Shown: piece by piece, positions 16,025 to 26,437 of the stretch
Layout of the letters: every line of letters begins with the position of its first letter
How positions within the stretch are numbered: the stretch's first letter is position 1
Assembly (NCBI GenBank): GCA_016213505.1
Contig: JACRAF010000025.1
Location: 62,001-126,000 of the forward strand
Source of the DNA: Devosia nanyangense
Lineage (GTDB): Bacteria > Pseudomonadota > Alphaproteobacteria > Rhizobiales > Devosiaceae
Direction of reading: 5' to 3'
Length of the DNA stretch: 64,000 nucleotides
Made by a program: the position numbers and the translations under genes
Notes under the pieces: generated by a model
Databases searched by the model: none
Seen by the model: only the letters and a program-made list of their open reading frames with translations
What the model was told of the DNA's origin: nothing

Positions 16025-16897
16025 ATGGCTACCCGTCAAACCAAAGCGCTCGCGCGCGCCATGATGGCGCCCTCGATCATCGTCCTCTTCGTCTGGATGA
16101 TCGTGCCGCTGGTGCTGACGCTGTGGTTCTCGTTCCAGCGCTACAACCTCAACTACCCCGAGCGCTCGGGCTTCGTGTGGTTCCGCAACTACTATTTCTT
16201 CCTGACCGACCCGGCGTTCCTGCAGGCCATCGGCAACACGCTGATCCTCGTCGTCGGCGTCCTCGTCATCACCGTGGTCGGCGGCATCCTCCTGGCGCTG
16301 CTGCTCGATCAGCCGATCTGGGGCCAGGGTATCGTCCGGCTCCTCGTCATCGCGCCGTTCTTCGTCATGCCTACCGTGTCCGCGCTGGTGTGGAAGAACA
16401 TGATGATGCATCCGCAATACGGCATCTTCGCCTGGATCTCCAAGACGCTCGGGCTGCCCACGGTCGCCTGGCTCACCGACTATCCCCTGGCGTCGGTGAT
16501 CATCATCACCGCCTGGGAATGGCTGCCGTTCGCGGCGCTGATCCTGCTCACGGCGCTGCAGTCGCTCGACGAAGACCAGAAGGAAGCCTCCGAGATGGAC
16601 GGCGCCAACTTCGTCAACCGCTTCATCTACATCATCCTGCCGCACCTCGCCCGCGCCATCACCGTGGTGATCCTGATCGAGACCATTTTCCTGCTCTCGG
16701 TGTTCGCCGAAATCTACGTCACGACGCAAGGCGGCCCCGGCTACAGCTCCACCAATTTGCCCTTCCTCGTCTACGTGCAGGCGCTCCTCAACTACGATGT
16801 GGGCGGCGCCTCGGCGGGCGGCATGGTGGCGGTGGTCCTCGCCAACATCGTCGCGATCTTTTTGATCCGGATCGTGGGGAGGAACCTCGATGCGTGA
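16025..16897 (+). CDS. smoF: Polyol ABC transporter permease SmoF-type
   Basis: A 290-residue inner-membrane permease. Helix 1 is near residues 15-37 (PSIIVLFVWMIVPLVLTLWF), and the EAA loop reads DQKEASEMDGANFVNRFIYI. The segment APFFVMPTVSALVWKNMMMH and the YVTTQGGPGYSSTNL stretch fit the SmoF/MtlF subfamily. The gene starts after a GGGGAGA ribosome site. The stop is followed by an inverted pair of intergenic repeats before the partner permease, so the operon is interrupted by non-coding DNA here. Confidence 0.9.
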   Translation: MATRQTKALARAMMAPSIIVLFVWMIVPLVLTLWFSFQRYNLNYPERSGFVWFRNYYFFLTDPAFLQAIGNTLILVVGVLVITVVGGILLALLLDQPIWGQGIVRLLVIAPFFVMPTVSALVWKNMMMHPQYGIFAWISKTLGLPTVAWLTDYPLASVIIITAWEWLPFAALILLTALQSLDEDQKEASEMDGANFVNRFIYIILPHLARAITVVILIETIFLLSVFAEIYVTTQGGPGYSSTNLPFLVYVQALLNYDVGGASAGGMVAVVLANIVAIFLIRIVGRNLDA

Positions 16898-16936
16898 CCT
16901 TGAGATGATCGCCGGCAACTTTGTGCGCGTGGCCTG

Positions 16937-16990
16937 CCCCTCATCCGTCTCGGCTTCGCCGAGCCGCCTTCTCCCACAAGGGGAGAAGGG
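16937..16990 (+). repeat. Palindromic intergenic repeat, copy 1
   Basis: CCCCTCATCCGTCTCGGC begins the element and CTTCTCCCACAAGGGGAGAAG (in two arms, CTTCTCCC and GGGAGAAG) closes it. This is a rhizobial-type dispersed intergenic repeat with its own internal hairpins. It is in opposite orientation to the copy at 17063-17120. Confidence 0.8.
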
Positions 16991-17062
16991 AAAGGCGGCA
17001 ACGTTCGTTGTGAGTCTCAAAGATCGCGCTGAAGAAGACGTGACAACCGATGTTGCATACTT

Positions 17063-17120
17063 CCCTTCTCCCCTTGTGGGAGAAGGTGGATCGGCCCGCA
17101 GGGCCGAGACGGATGAGGGG
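17063..17120 (-). repeat. Palindromic intergenic repeat, copy 2 (inverted)
   Basis: Reverse-complement copy of 16937-16990: CCCTTCTCCCCTTGTGGGAG at one end and GACGGATGAGGGG at the other, with a slightly different centre. Together the two copies can fold into a large stem over about 180 bases between the smoF- and smoG-like genes. The only open frame across them is repeat sequence, not a gene. Confidence 0.8.
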
Positions 17121-17155
17121 TCGGCAAGGTACTCGGTGTCTGGGAGGAAGCTCTG

Positions 17156-17988
<833 letters not shown>

Positions 17989-17995
17989 GAAAGAA

Positions 17996-19003
<1,008 letters not shown>

Positions 19004-19015
19004 GGAAACCAGACT

Positions 19016-20494
19016 ATGCCTACCCGAGTGTCGCGCAGTGTATTGCAGGATCTGGCCAAGACGGCCGCCGTGCCGGCGTACGATCCGGCTGCGCTCAGAG
19101 CCGGGATTCTGCATTTCGGCATCGGCAATTTTCATCGCGCCCACCAGGCCGTCTACCTCGACGATCTGTTCAATCTCGGCCTCGATCTCGACTGGGCCCT
19201 GGTCGGCGCCGGAGTGCGCCCGCCCGATGAGGCGATGCGGCAAAAGCTGCAATCGCAGGACTGGCTCACCACCGTGGTCGAGCAGGAGGCGGACCGCTCG
19301 ACCGCCCGCGTCACCGCGCCGATGATCGACTACCTCAAGGTCGGCGACGCCGCCGCGATCATCGCCAAACTCGCCGACCCGGCGATCCGCATCGTCTCGC
19401 TCACCATCACCGAGGGTGGCTATTACATCGATCCGGCGACGCAGCATTTCGATCCGTCACATCCCGACATCGCGGCCGATGCCAGCTCGCCGAGCACGCC
19501 CAAAACCGTCTTCGGCCTGATCCTGGCCGGCCTGAAGGCACGGCGCGCCAAGGACATCCAGCCGTTCACGGTGATGAGCTGCGACAACATTCCCGGCAAT
19601 GGCCATGTGACGCAGAACGCTGTCGTCGGCCTCGCCGATTTGTTCGACCACGAGTTCGCCGGCTGGGTTCGCACCAAGGTCGCCTTCCCCAACGGCATGG
19701 TCGACCGCATCACCCCGGCGACCGGCGACCGCGAGCGGCAATTGCTGGCCGACGATTTCGGCATCGTCGACGCCTGGCCGGTGTTCTGCGAGAACTTCCG
19801 GCAATGGGTGCTGGAGGACGATTTTCCTGCCGGCCGCCCGGCGCTCGAAAAGGTCGGCGTGCAGTTCGTCGACGACGTCGCGCCGTTCGAGCTGATGAAG
19901 ATTCGCATCCTCAATGGCGGCCACGCCACTATCGCCTATCCGGCAGCGCTTATGGATATCCACTTCGTCCACGAGGCGATGGATCACCCGCTGATCCGGG
20001 CCTTTCTCGGCAAGGTGGAGCGCGAAGAGATCATCCCCATCGTGCCGCCGGTGCCCGACACGGATCTGGGGGACTATTTCAAGCTCATCGAACGAAGGTT
20101 CTCGAACCCAAAGATCGGCGACACGGTCACCCGGCTCTGCCTCGACGGGTCGAATCGCCAGCCCAAGTTCATTCTGCCTTCGGCCGCCGATGGGCTTAGA
20201 GCGGGGCGAAAGGTCACCGGCCTAGCGCTCGTTTCGGCGTTGTGGGCCCGCTATTGCTACGGCGAGACCGACAGCGGCCAGCCGATAGCCCCCAACGACC
20301 CCAATTGGGCGCGACTGACTGCCGTGGCGAAACAGGCCCGCGAGGATCCGAAGGCCTGGCTGGAAATGTCGGATATCTTTGGCGGCCTCGCGGTTGATCA
20401 GGACTATGCCGGAGCCTTTTCCCACGCGCTCCACACAGTGTGGGCGAGCGGGACGCGTGCCACGCTCGAGGCTTACTTGCGCGGAACGTTGTAG
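19016..20494 (+). CDS. mtlK: Mannitol 2-dehydrogenase-type polyol dehydrogenase
   Basis: A 492-residue NAD-dependent long-chain polyol dehydrogenase that oxidises D-mannitol to D-fructose or D-arabitol to D-xylulose. The N-terminal nucleotide site is ILHFGIGNFHRAHQ (31-44). The catalytic residues K295, N300 and H303 lie in MKIRILNGGH, at the same numbers as in the Pseudomonas fluorescens enzyme. Length is normal. It sits 12 bases after the ATPase gene and before a kinase, so it catalyses the first intracellular step of the polyol pathway. Confidence 0.93.
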   Translation: MPTRVSRSVLQDLAKTAAVPAYDPAALRAGILHFGIGNFHRAHQAVYLDDLFNLGLDLDWALVGAGVRPPDEAMRQKLQSQDWLTTVVEQEADRSTARVTAPMIDYLKVGDAAAIIAKLADPAIRIVSLTITEGGYYIDPATQHFDPSHPDIAADASSPSTPKTVFGLILAGLKARRAKDIQPFTVMSCDNIPGNGHVTQNAVVGLADLFDHEFAGWVRTKVAFPNGMVDRITPATGDRERQLLADDFGIVDAWPVFCENFRQWVLEDDFPAGRPALEKVGVQFVDDVAPFELMKIRILNGGHATIAYPAALMDIHFVHEAMDHPLIRAFLGKVEREEIIPIVPPVPDTDLGDYFKLIERRFSNPKIGDTVTRLCLDGSNRQPKFILPSAADGLRAGRKVTGLALVSALWARYCYGETDSGQPIAPNDPNWARLTAVAKQAREDPKAWLEMSDIFGGLAVDQDYAGAFSHALHTVWASGTRATLEAYLRGTL

Positions 20495-20526
20495 AGACCG
20501 GAACAGGCGGGTAGCTTTGCCTCGCC

Positions 20527-22788
20527 ATGCCTCAACCCATCCACCTGATTATCTTCGATTGCGACGGGGTTCTCATCGATAGCGAGCCGATCGCGATGAG
20601 GGTGCTCTTGCGCACCATCGAAAAGGCCGGAGTCTCCATTCCGTTCGAGACGGGTTTTCGCAACTACCTCGGCCGCAGCTTCTCCTCAATTGCGCGCAGT
20701 CTCAATGAGCTCCATGGTCTGGAACTCGACGCGAACGCGGTTGAGGCGATGCGCCTCGATCTCTACGAAGCCTATCGCAAGGAGCTCCGGCCGATGGCCG
20801 GGCTGCTCGACATTTTGCCGACGCTTACCAGCCGGTTCTGCGTCGCCTCATCGAGCCAGATGGAGCGCATTCGCTCGAGCCTCGAGATCGCTGGGCTGAT
20901 CGACCGCTTTCATCCTGCGATCTTTTCCGCCGCTTCGGTCGAACGCGGAAAACCGGCGCCCGATCTCTTTCTGAAGGCTGCCGCGGAAATGGGCGTCGCA
21001 CCAGAGCATTGCGTCGTCGTGGAAGATAGCCCGGCCGGAATCATTGCCGCCAAGAAGGCGGGGATGCGGGTGCTCGCCTTCACCGGAGGTGGCCACATCG
21101 CACCGTCCGGGCTGAGCGACCTGATCGCCACGCTGCACCCCGATGCGAGCTTTTCCGACATGCGCGAGTTGCCGGCCTTTCTGCAACGCGCCCAGGCCGC
21201 TGAAGGTGGTCGATCGCAGGATTTCTTGGTCGCGGTGGACGTCGGTACCGGCAGCGCCCGCGCTGGAGTCGTCAGTTCCAGCGGCACTCTTGTTGGCCGT
21301 GCCGAATATCCCATCGACATGCGGCGCACCGACGCCAACCACGCCGAGCACGATTCCGAGCAGATCTGGCAGGCGGTGGCAGCGGCGGTACGCGCCGCGC
21401 TAGATACGGCGCAGGTGAAGCCGATCGACGTGGTCGGGATAAGTTTCGATGCAACCTGCTCCCTCGTCGTACGTGCCGGTGACGGCAGCCCGTTGCCGGT
21501 GAGCGACGCGCCAGCCAATTGGGACACCATCGCCTGGCTTGACCACCGCGCACTGGCCGAGGCCGCGGAATGCACCGCGACCGGCCACGCCGTCCTCAAT
21601 TCGATCGGCGGGGTGATGTCGCCCGAGATGGAAATACCCAAGCTGATGTGGCTCAAGCGCCATCTGCCTGAGACGTGGTCGCGCGCGGGTTACTTCTTCG
21701 ACCTTGCCGACTTTCTCACCTGGAAGGCATCGGACTCGACGGCACGGTCGCAATGTACACTGACCTGCAAGTGGACGTGGATCGGCTCGGCGGGGGGATG
21801 GCAGGGCACCTTCCTCAAGGCCGTCGACCTGCCAGATCTGCTGCAGCGTGGCGGACTTCCGGCAGCTTCGACGCCCATCGGCACCGACCTTGGACCGCTC
21901 ACCGCGGCGGCCGCGGCAACGCTGGGCCTTACCACTCGCTGTCGTGTCGGCATGGGCCTGATCGACGCGCACGCTGGAGCCATTGGCACATTGGGTGCCT
22001 TCGCGGGCGATATCGACTCCATCGACCGGCATCTGGCGCTGGTCGCCGGCACCTCCAGCTGCGTGATGGCACTCTCTGCCGATCCACGTCCTATTCCCGG
22101 CGTCTGGGGGGCCTATCACGGCGCGGTACTGCCCGATGCCTGGTTGAATGAGGCGGGACAATCCGCTACCGGCGCCCTCCTCGATCATCTCATCCGCTGG
22201 CATGGCGCTGGCGGCGAGCCGATCGCAGCAATGCACTCACGCATCGTCGATCGTGTTCTGGAATTGCGCTCCGCGGAGGGAGACGCCTTCGCAGGCCGGC
22301 TTCACGTATTGCCCGACTTCCACGGGAATCGTTCACCGCTGGCCGACGCGGATGCCTTAGGGGTGATCTCGGGGCTCACCCTGGACAGCGATTTCGACAG
22401 CCTGTGCCGGTTGTACTGGCGCGCGTGCGTCGGCATCGCCCTGGGCGTTCGGTATATCCTCGAGACACTCAGCAAGCATGGTTATTCGATCAGGACGCTT
22501 CATGTCACCGGTGGGCACATTCACAATCCACTGTTGATGGAACTCTATGCCGATGCCACAGGCTGCACCGTTGTCGAGCCTGCCATCGAGGACGCGACAC
22601 TCTTGGGCACCGGCATGGTTGCCGCGGCGGCAGCAGGACTCTACGGCACGCTCCAGGCCGCCGCGATCGCCATGCAGCAGGAAGGTCCGCAGCGCCACCC
22701 CGATCCCGGCCGGAAGGCCGCACTCGACCGCGACTATCAGATCTTCCTCACAATGCTAAAACAGCGGCGGACGATCGAGAATATGTGA
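20527..22788 (+). CDS. Fusion of HAD-family phosphatase and FGGY-family sugar kinase
   Basis: A 753-residue two-domain protein. Residues 5-222 are a HAD-IA phosphatase (nucleophile motif D11-C-D13-G, VASSS near 107-111, ERGKPAPDLF, VVVEDSPAG). Residues 232-753 are an FGGY kinase (ATP loop DVGTGSARAG at 238-247, WLDHRALAEA, GLIDAHAGAIG, VTGGHIHNPLLMELY). The kinase half resembles pentulose (ribulose-type) kinases rather than fructokinases. A continuous frame joins them with a short linker and no internal start with a good ribosome site. Usually these are two neighbouring genes. The pair could phosphorylate the ketose made by the dehydrogenase and remove wrong phosphates. Confidence 0.88.
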   Translation: MPQPIHLIIFDCDGVLIDSEPIAMRVLLRTIEKAGVSIPFETGFRNYLGRSFSSIARSLNELHGLELDANAVEAMRLDLYEAYRKELRPMAGLLDILPTLTSRFCVASSSQMERIRSSLEIAGLIDRFHPAIFSAASVERGKPAPDLFLKAAAEMGVAPEHCVVVEDSPAGIIAAKKAGMRVLAFTGGGHIAPSGLSDLIATLHPDASFSDMRELPAFLQRAQAAEGGRSQDFLVAVDVGTGSARAGVVSSSGTLVGRAEYPIDMRRTDANHAEHDSEQIWQAVAAAVRAALDTAQVKPIDVVGISFDATCSLVVRAGDGSPLPVSDAPANWDTIAWLDHRALAEAAECTATGHAVLNSIGGVMSPEMEIPKLMWLKRHLPETWSRAGYFFDLADFLTWKASDSTARSQCTLTCKWTWIGSAGGWQGTFLKAVDLPDLLQRGGLPAASTPIGTDLGPLTAAAAATLGLTTRCRVGMGLIDAHAGAIGTLGAFAGDIDSIDRHLALVAGTSSCVMALSADPRPIPGVWGAYHGAVLPDAWLNEAGQSATGALLDHLIRWHGAGGEPIAAMHSRIVDRVLELRSAEGDAFAGRLHVLPDFHGNRSPLADADALGVISGLTLDSDFDSLCRLYWRACVGIALGVRYILETLSKHGYSIRTLHVTGGHIHNPLLMELYADATGCTVVEPAIEDATLLGTGMVAAAAAGLYGTLQAAAIAMQQEGPQRHPDPGRKAALDRDYQIFLTMLKQRRTIENM

Positions 22789-23139
22789 ACAGGCGAGCGT
22801 GCTGGCTTGCTGAGATGCGTGCTTGTGGCCGCGACCGGCTCGGAAAGAGACAGGAACTGCCGGGATGAACCGCCTCCGTCGAAGGAGCGAGCAAGCTGAC
22901 GTTCGAGTCTCCGCCGATTGGTCCGGGCGTGTGACGACACGAGGTTCATCTGCTCGATCTTGACGACACAGCCACGACCGGGGTGCGCTTTAGCTCGACG
23001 TGCTCGTGCCGTTTTCAGCCGGCAAGGACGAAATCGGCGACATGGCGCGCGCCGTGGAAGTCTTCCGCGAGAGCGGCGGCATAGCCGAGGCAAACGTGGA
23101 ACGCTATTCTTCTGTTCGTGACGACCTGTCGCAGACGCG
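22789..23139. other. Degenerate region with gene remnant
   Basis: Apart from the chemoreceptor fragment at 22994-23103, no intact gene, hairpin or promoter could be supported. Base composition and frames look like decayed coding DNA. Confidence 0.6.
22994..23103 (+). pseudogene. Fragment of a methyl-accepting chemotaxis protein (HAMP domain)
   Basis: The frame reads LDVLVPFSAGKDEIGDMARA followed by VEVFRESGGIAEANVER. The pattern VPF-x-GKDEIGDMARAVEVFRE is the second half of a HAMP domain of chemoreceptors. A TAG stop (22991-22993) stands directly before it in frame, and no receptor sequence continues after it. Only about 37 codons survive, so it is a relic. Confidence 0.65.
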
Positions 23140-24183
23140 TTACGGCTCGCTGGAAGTGCCCGCCCCATCGCCGATTTCGACGAGAGCCTTGATCAGCCCC
23201 CTCTTCTCGGTGGCCCACAGGGGGATGCTCTCGACGGCTGCAGCGAGGGAGGTCCTGTGCGTGATCAGACGACTGACCGGCACCTTGCGCGCGCGTATGG
23301 CAGCCATGACTCGCACAAAGTCGACAGAGGTGGCATTCCTGCTGGCAAGCAGCGTCATCTCCTTGCGATGGAAATCCGCGTCCTCGACCGAAATCGCACC
23401 TTTGACGACACTGACGAGGACATAGCGTCCACCGTGCGCGACGTAGTCGAACCCCAGCAGGATGGATGACCGGCTGCCGGTAGCGTCGAACACGACGTCG
23501 AAACCTTCGCCGGATGTTCTCGCCTTGGCGACCTCGAGGCCCCCCATGCCGGCGGACAGGGTCGAAACGTCCAGGAGGTCCTCGGCGGCCCTCAGTCTCT
23601 CGGCGTCGAGATCCATCACCGTGACGCTTCCGCCATCGAGCACGGCAAAAAGTGCCACCCCGAGCCCGATCGGGCCGGCGCCGACGACCAGCACGCGGTC
23701 GTCCTGGCCCACACTGCCTCTGCGGACAGCATGGGCACCGATGGCCAGAAATTCGACCGTCGCGCATTCGTCTGCCGTGAGGCCGTCCGCCGGCACGAGA
23801 TTGCGGGCGGGTAACACGAACTGCGATGCCATTCCGCCATCCCGGTGAACACCCAGAACGGAGATCGAGACGCAGGCGTTTGGCTTGCCCGCACGGCAGG
23901 CAACGCAATGCCCGCAGGAAACGTACGGATTGACCACGCACAGCTGCCCGGCGACGAGACCACTGCCGGCCGGCGCCTCAACGACCTCGACCGCGAGCTC
24001 ATGTCCCATGACGCGCGGATATTCGAGAAATGGATGCGACCCCTCGAAGATGTGAAAATCGGTTCCGCACAGGCCGACGCGGCGAGTCCGTACCAGAACC
24101 TCGCCTTCCCGAGGGCGTGGTGCCTCGCGATGCTCAAGCGTCAGTTCGCCCGGCCGCACGCACACGAGAGCATCAATCAACAT
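23140..24183 (-). CDS. Zinc-dependent alcohol dehydrogenase (sugar-acid/polyol type, MDR superfamily)
   Basis: A 347-residue medium-chain dehydrogenase. The catalytic zinc Cys is in VGLCGTDFH and the His-Glu pair in VMGHELAVEV. The structural zinc loop CGHCVACRAGKPNAC has four cysteines, and the NAD site is VVGAGPIGLGVAL followed by DLDAERL. The opening LIDALVCVRPGELTLEHREA resembles L-galactonate/L-idonate-type dehydrogenases (LgoD-like). Start 24183 fits the family N-terminus; ATG 24231 is possible and neither has a good ribosome site. It lies downstream of a broken sugar importer and may be the surviving enzyme of that operon. Confidence 0.85.
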   Translation of the reverse strand: MLIDALVCVRPGELTLEHREAPRPREGEVLVRTRRVGLCGTDFHIFEGSHPFLEYPRVMGHELAVEVVEAPAGSGLVAGQLCVVNPYVSCGHCVACRAGKPNACVSISVLGVHRDGGMASQFVLPARNLVPADGLTADECATVEFLAIGAHAVRRGSVGQDDRVLVVGAGPIGLGVALFAVLDGGSVTVMDLDAERLRAAEDLLDVSTLSAGMGGLEVAKARTSGEGFDVVFDATGSRSSILLGFDYVAHGGRYVLVSVVKGAISVEDADFHRKEMTLLASRNATSVDFVRVMAAIRARKVPVSRLITHRTSLAAAVESIPLWATEKRGLIKALVEIGDGAGTSSEP

Positions 24184-24252
24184 GGTTCGACCGGCAAGTT
24201 GGAGGTTCAGGTTGGCCGGGGCTGGCGGCATTCCCGCCCCGGCCTAGCATGA

Positions 24253-24798
24253 CTATTGGAACTGCGCCATGGTGTCCGGAGTGACCAGTGCGGCCCCCGA
24301 ATCGATCAGGCTTTCGACCTTCTCGCCACGGATGGCGCTGACCAGCGCATCGACCCCCAGTTCGGCCATCTTGGCGGGGAACTGCGCGACGGTGGCGTCT
24401 TCGATACCGGCCTCCAGAGCCTCGGCTTCGCCGCAGCAGAAGTCGAAACCGACCAGCACAAACGACTTGGTGTCGACGCCGGCGTTCTTGATCGCCTGGG
24501 CCGCACCGGCGGCCGGGGGGCCGCACGCGGCATAGATGGCCTTCAGATCGGCATTGGCGGTCAGCAGGTCCTGTGCAACGTTGATGCCCAGCTCCTCGGT
24601 GCAGTTGGTGGCACCGCGGCCGACGATGTTGACATTGACGCCCTGCAGCCCCTCCAGCATGCCGTTGACGCGGTCGTCGAGAGCCGGAACGCCCGGTACG
24701 CCCTCGAGAATGCCGAGTTTGTCGCCATCCTTGAGGACGGTCTTGAGGTATTGGCCGGCGATCTTGCCGGCGGCGTAGTTGTCGGTCGTCGCGAGGGC
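24253..24798 (-). pseudogene. C-terminal part of a ribose-type sugar-binding protein (5' truncated)
   Basis: About 181 codons match the second half of RbsB-type periplasmic binding proteins: TTDNYAAGKIAGQYLKTVLK, then DKLGILEGVPG, VLVGFDFCCGEAEAL and the end PDTMAQFQ. The N-terminal half and signal peptide are missing. Upstream, the frame passes abruptly into sequence of a different gene, the permease remnant at 24806-24946, in another frame. An internal deletion removed the junction. Not expected to be functional. Confidence 0.75.
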
Positions 24799-24805
24799 CG
24801 TCCTG

Positions 24806-24946
24806 CCCTCCCAGCACGATGAGAATGAGGACCGGACCAAGGCTCAACAGCCGAAGGCCGACCGCGAGGGCCGAACCCGCCGACCGAGGCGCCGCGGGCT
24901 CGCCTCCGGCCGCTTCGTCCGGTTTTGCTCGTGAAATGTCGATCAA
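24806..24946 (-). pseudogene. N-terminal stub of a ribose-type ABC permease (3' truncated)
   Basis: From TTG 24946 the frame reads LIDISRAKPDEAAGGEPAAP followed by RSAGSALAVGLRLLSLGPVLI and LIVLGG. This is a charged cytoplasmic lead followed by a first membrane helix, as at the start of RbsC-type permeases. About 47 codons remain before the frame breaks into the binding-protein remnant. It is divergent from the GntR gene at 25036, so it marks the old start of the operon. Confidence 0.6.
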
Positions 24947-25035
24947 CCCGCGGCCCCCACCTATTTGCCTCTTATCGACAAAAACCAACTTCAGCGTCGT
25001 GGTCAACTTGTTTTTTACCGATTAAGAAGCAGGAC

Positions 25036-25980
25036 ATGAAAACAGATACGGTCTTCAAACGCGCCTACAACGATGCCCTGGGCTTCATCGCCGGCCTGCC
25101 GGAGGGCGAGATTCTGCCCTCGGAGAACGCGCTGGGGAGGCGGCTCGGCGTCAGCCGGACAACGGCTCGCAAGGTCGTTCTGGCACTGGTCGCCCATGGG
25201 GTGATCTCGCAAGGCAGCGAGCGGAAGATCCTCCGACGGCCCGACGTCATCGAGGAGCGCTTTCCCGAATCCGAGACCGTTCCGATGTCGGCCCAGGTAG
25301 AACGCCAGTTCATGGATTGGCTGCTGCGCGACGACCCGCGCCCCGGCACCACCATCAACGAACGCGAATTGGCCCGGAGGTTTGGCGTGGCGACCACCGG
25401 CATCCGGGAGTTCCTCAACCGCTTCCAGCGCTTCGGGCTGATCGACAAGCGCCCAAATGCAGGCTGGGTGTTCCGCGGCTTCACCACCAGCTTCGCACTC
25501 GAGCTCTTCGAGGTCCGGGAAATGTATGAGGTACGCTCGGCCATCGCGTTCGCCGCGCTACCGGAGAACTCTCCGCTGTGGCGCGACGTGGAAGCGCTCC
25601 GACGCGAGCACGAGGAGCTTCTAGGTCACGTCGCCGAGCGCTACCGGGAGTTCTCCGACCTCGACAGTCGCTTCCATCTGCTGATCAACTCAGCCGCGCC
25701 CAATCGCTTCATCGACAGCTTTTACGATCTCATCACGCTGATTTTTCACTACCACTACAAGTGGAACAAGCGCGACGAGCGTCAACGCAACGAGGTCGCG
25801 ATCAAGGAGCATCTCACCTACATGGATGCCCTGCGCAGCCGCAACCGCGGCATCATCGAGCTCGCGTGCCGAGCCCACCTGACCTCGGCGCGGGAGTCTT
25901 TCATGCGATCGACCCAGTTCAGGGGCGAAACGGCCGCCGGCCGACCCAAAGCCGAGAGAGCGGCGAAACAGATCCCGTGA
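25036..25980 (+). CDS. GntR-family regulator with two winged-helix domains and an FCD effector domain
   Basis: A 314-residue DNA-binding regulator. A first GntR wing-helix occupies residues 5-66 (LPSENALGRRLGVSRTTARK). A second occupies about 85-148 (INERELARRFGVATTGIREF). An all-helical FCD ligand domain follows (residues 152-290) with metal-binding candidates in DSRFH, IKEHLTYM and CRAHL. FadR-type regulators normally have one winged helix (about 230 residues). The start at 25036 follows AGAAGCAGGA. It is divergent from the broken ribose-type operon and probably once controlled it. Confidence 0.87.
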   Translation: MKTDTVFKRAYNDALGFIAGLPEGEILPSENALGRRLGVSRTTARKVVLALVAHGVISQGSERKILRRPDVIEERFPESETVPMSAQVERQFMDWLLRDDPRPGTTINERELARRFGVATTGIREFLNRFQRFGLIDKRPNAGWVFRGFTTSFALELFEVREMYEVRSAIAFAALPENSPLWRDVEALRREHEELLGHVAERYREFSDLDSRFHLLINSAAPNRFIDSFYDLITLIFHYHYKWNKRDERQRNEVAIKEHLTYMDALRSRNRGIIELACRAHLTSARESFMRSTQFRGETAAGRPKAERAAKQIP

Positions 25981-26351
25981 ACTGCAATCTCTCGATGCCC
26001 TCGTCTGGGAACAGGTCGCGACGGACCCGACATTAGCCTTCCACGTCTTGCCCCGGCGATGCCAGCACATCGCCGTTCGTTGATCAATCACCCCGATCCG
26101 CCCCACGATTGAAGCAGGGAGGCGCCGGGCGAGCCAGTCGATCGGACGCCGTTTGGAGAGGTCCTCCGCCTCCTGGTCGCCGGCTGTCCTGGCCGCGCCG
26201 CCGGGTGGTGGGCAACCGGAAATAGCACAGGATCCCGATCTTCCGGTTGATGCGCTCAAGTGACCCGCTCCTCACGGAAGTTGAACCGCTCGCCGGCGCT
26301 GACCGGATCAATTGTACGACCAAATAGCCAAATTGCTCGGCGATGCCGCCA
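25981..26351. other. Non-coding region between two GntR genes
   Basis: About 370 bases. Frames on both strands were read and none resembles a known family or has a ribosome site with a plausible start. It may hold decayed coding DNA. The promoter of the following regulator begins at its right edge. Confidence 0.5.
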
Positions 26352-26396
26352 TTGACACCCCGATTTCCCTCTGTTGTATTGAATCTGGACATACAA
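26352..26396 (+). promoter_or_regulatory. Promoter with overlapping GntR-type operator
   Basis: TTGACA (26352-26357) is followed after 16-17 bases by a weak -10 (TTGTAT/TGTATT, 26374-26380). An inverted repeat TTGTAT...ATACAA spans 26374-26396 and covers the -10. A repressor bound here would block transcription, so the GntR gene just downstream is probably autoregulated. The site also decides the start of that gene, since any start before 26400 would lie upstream of transcription. Confidence 0.55.
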
Positions 26397-26437
26397 ATAG
26401 GCGTGCTCCGGCGTTATCGGCCAGAGCTGGGGGCACT

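Noticed and set aside
25690..26259. Minus-strand frames between the two GntR genes that might be a transposase remnant
   Set aside because: No catalytic motif or terminal repeats could be found; part of the frame is antisense to the first GntR gene.
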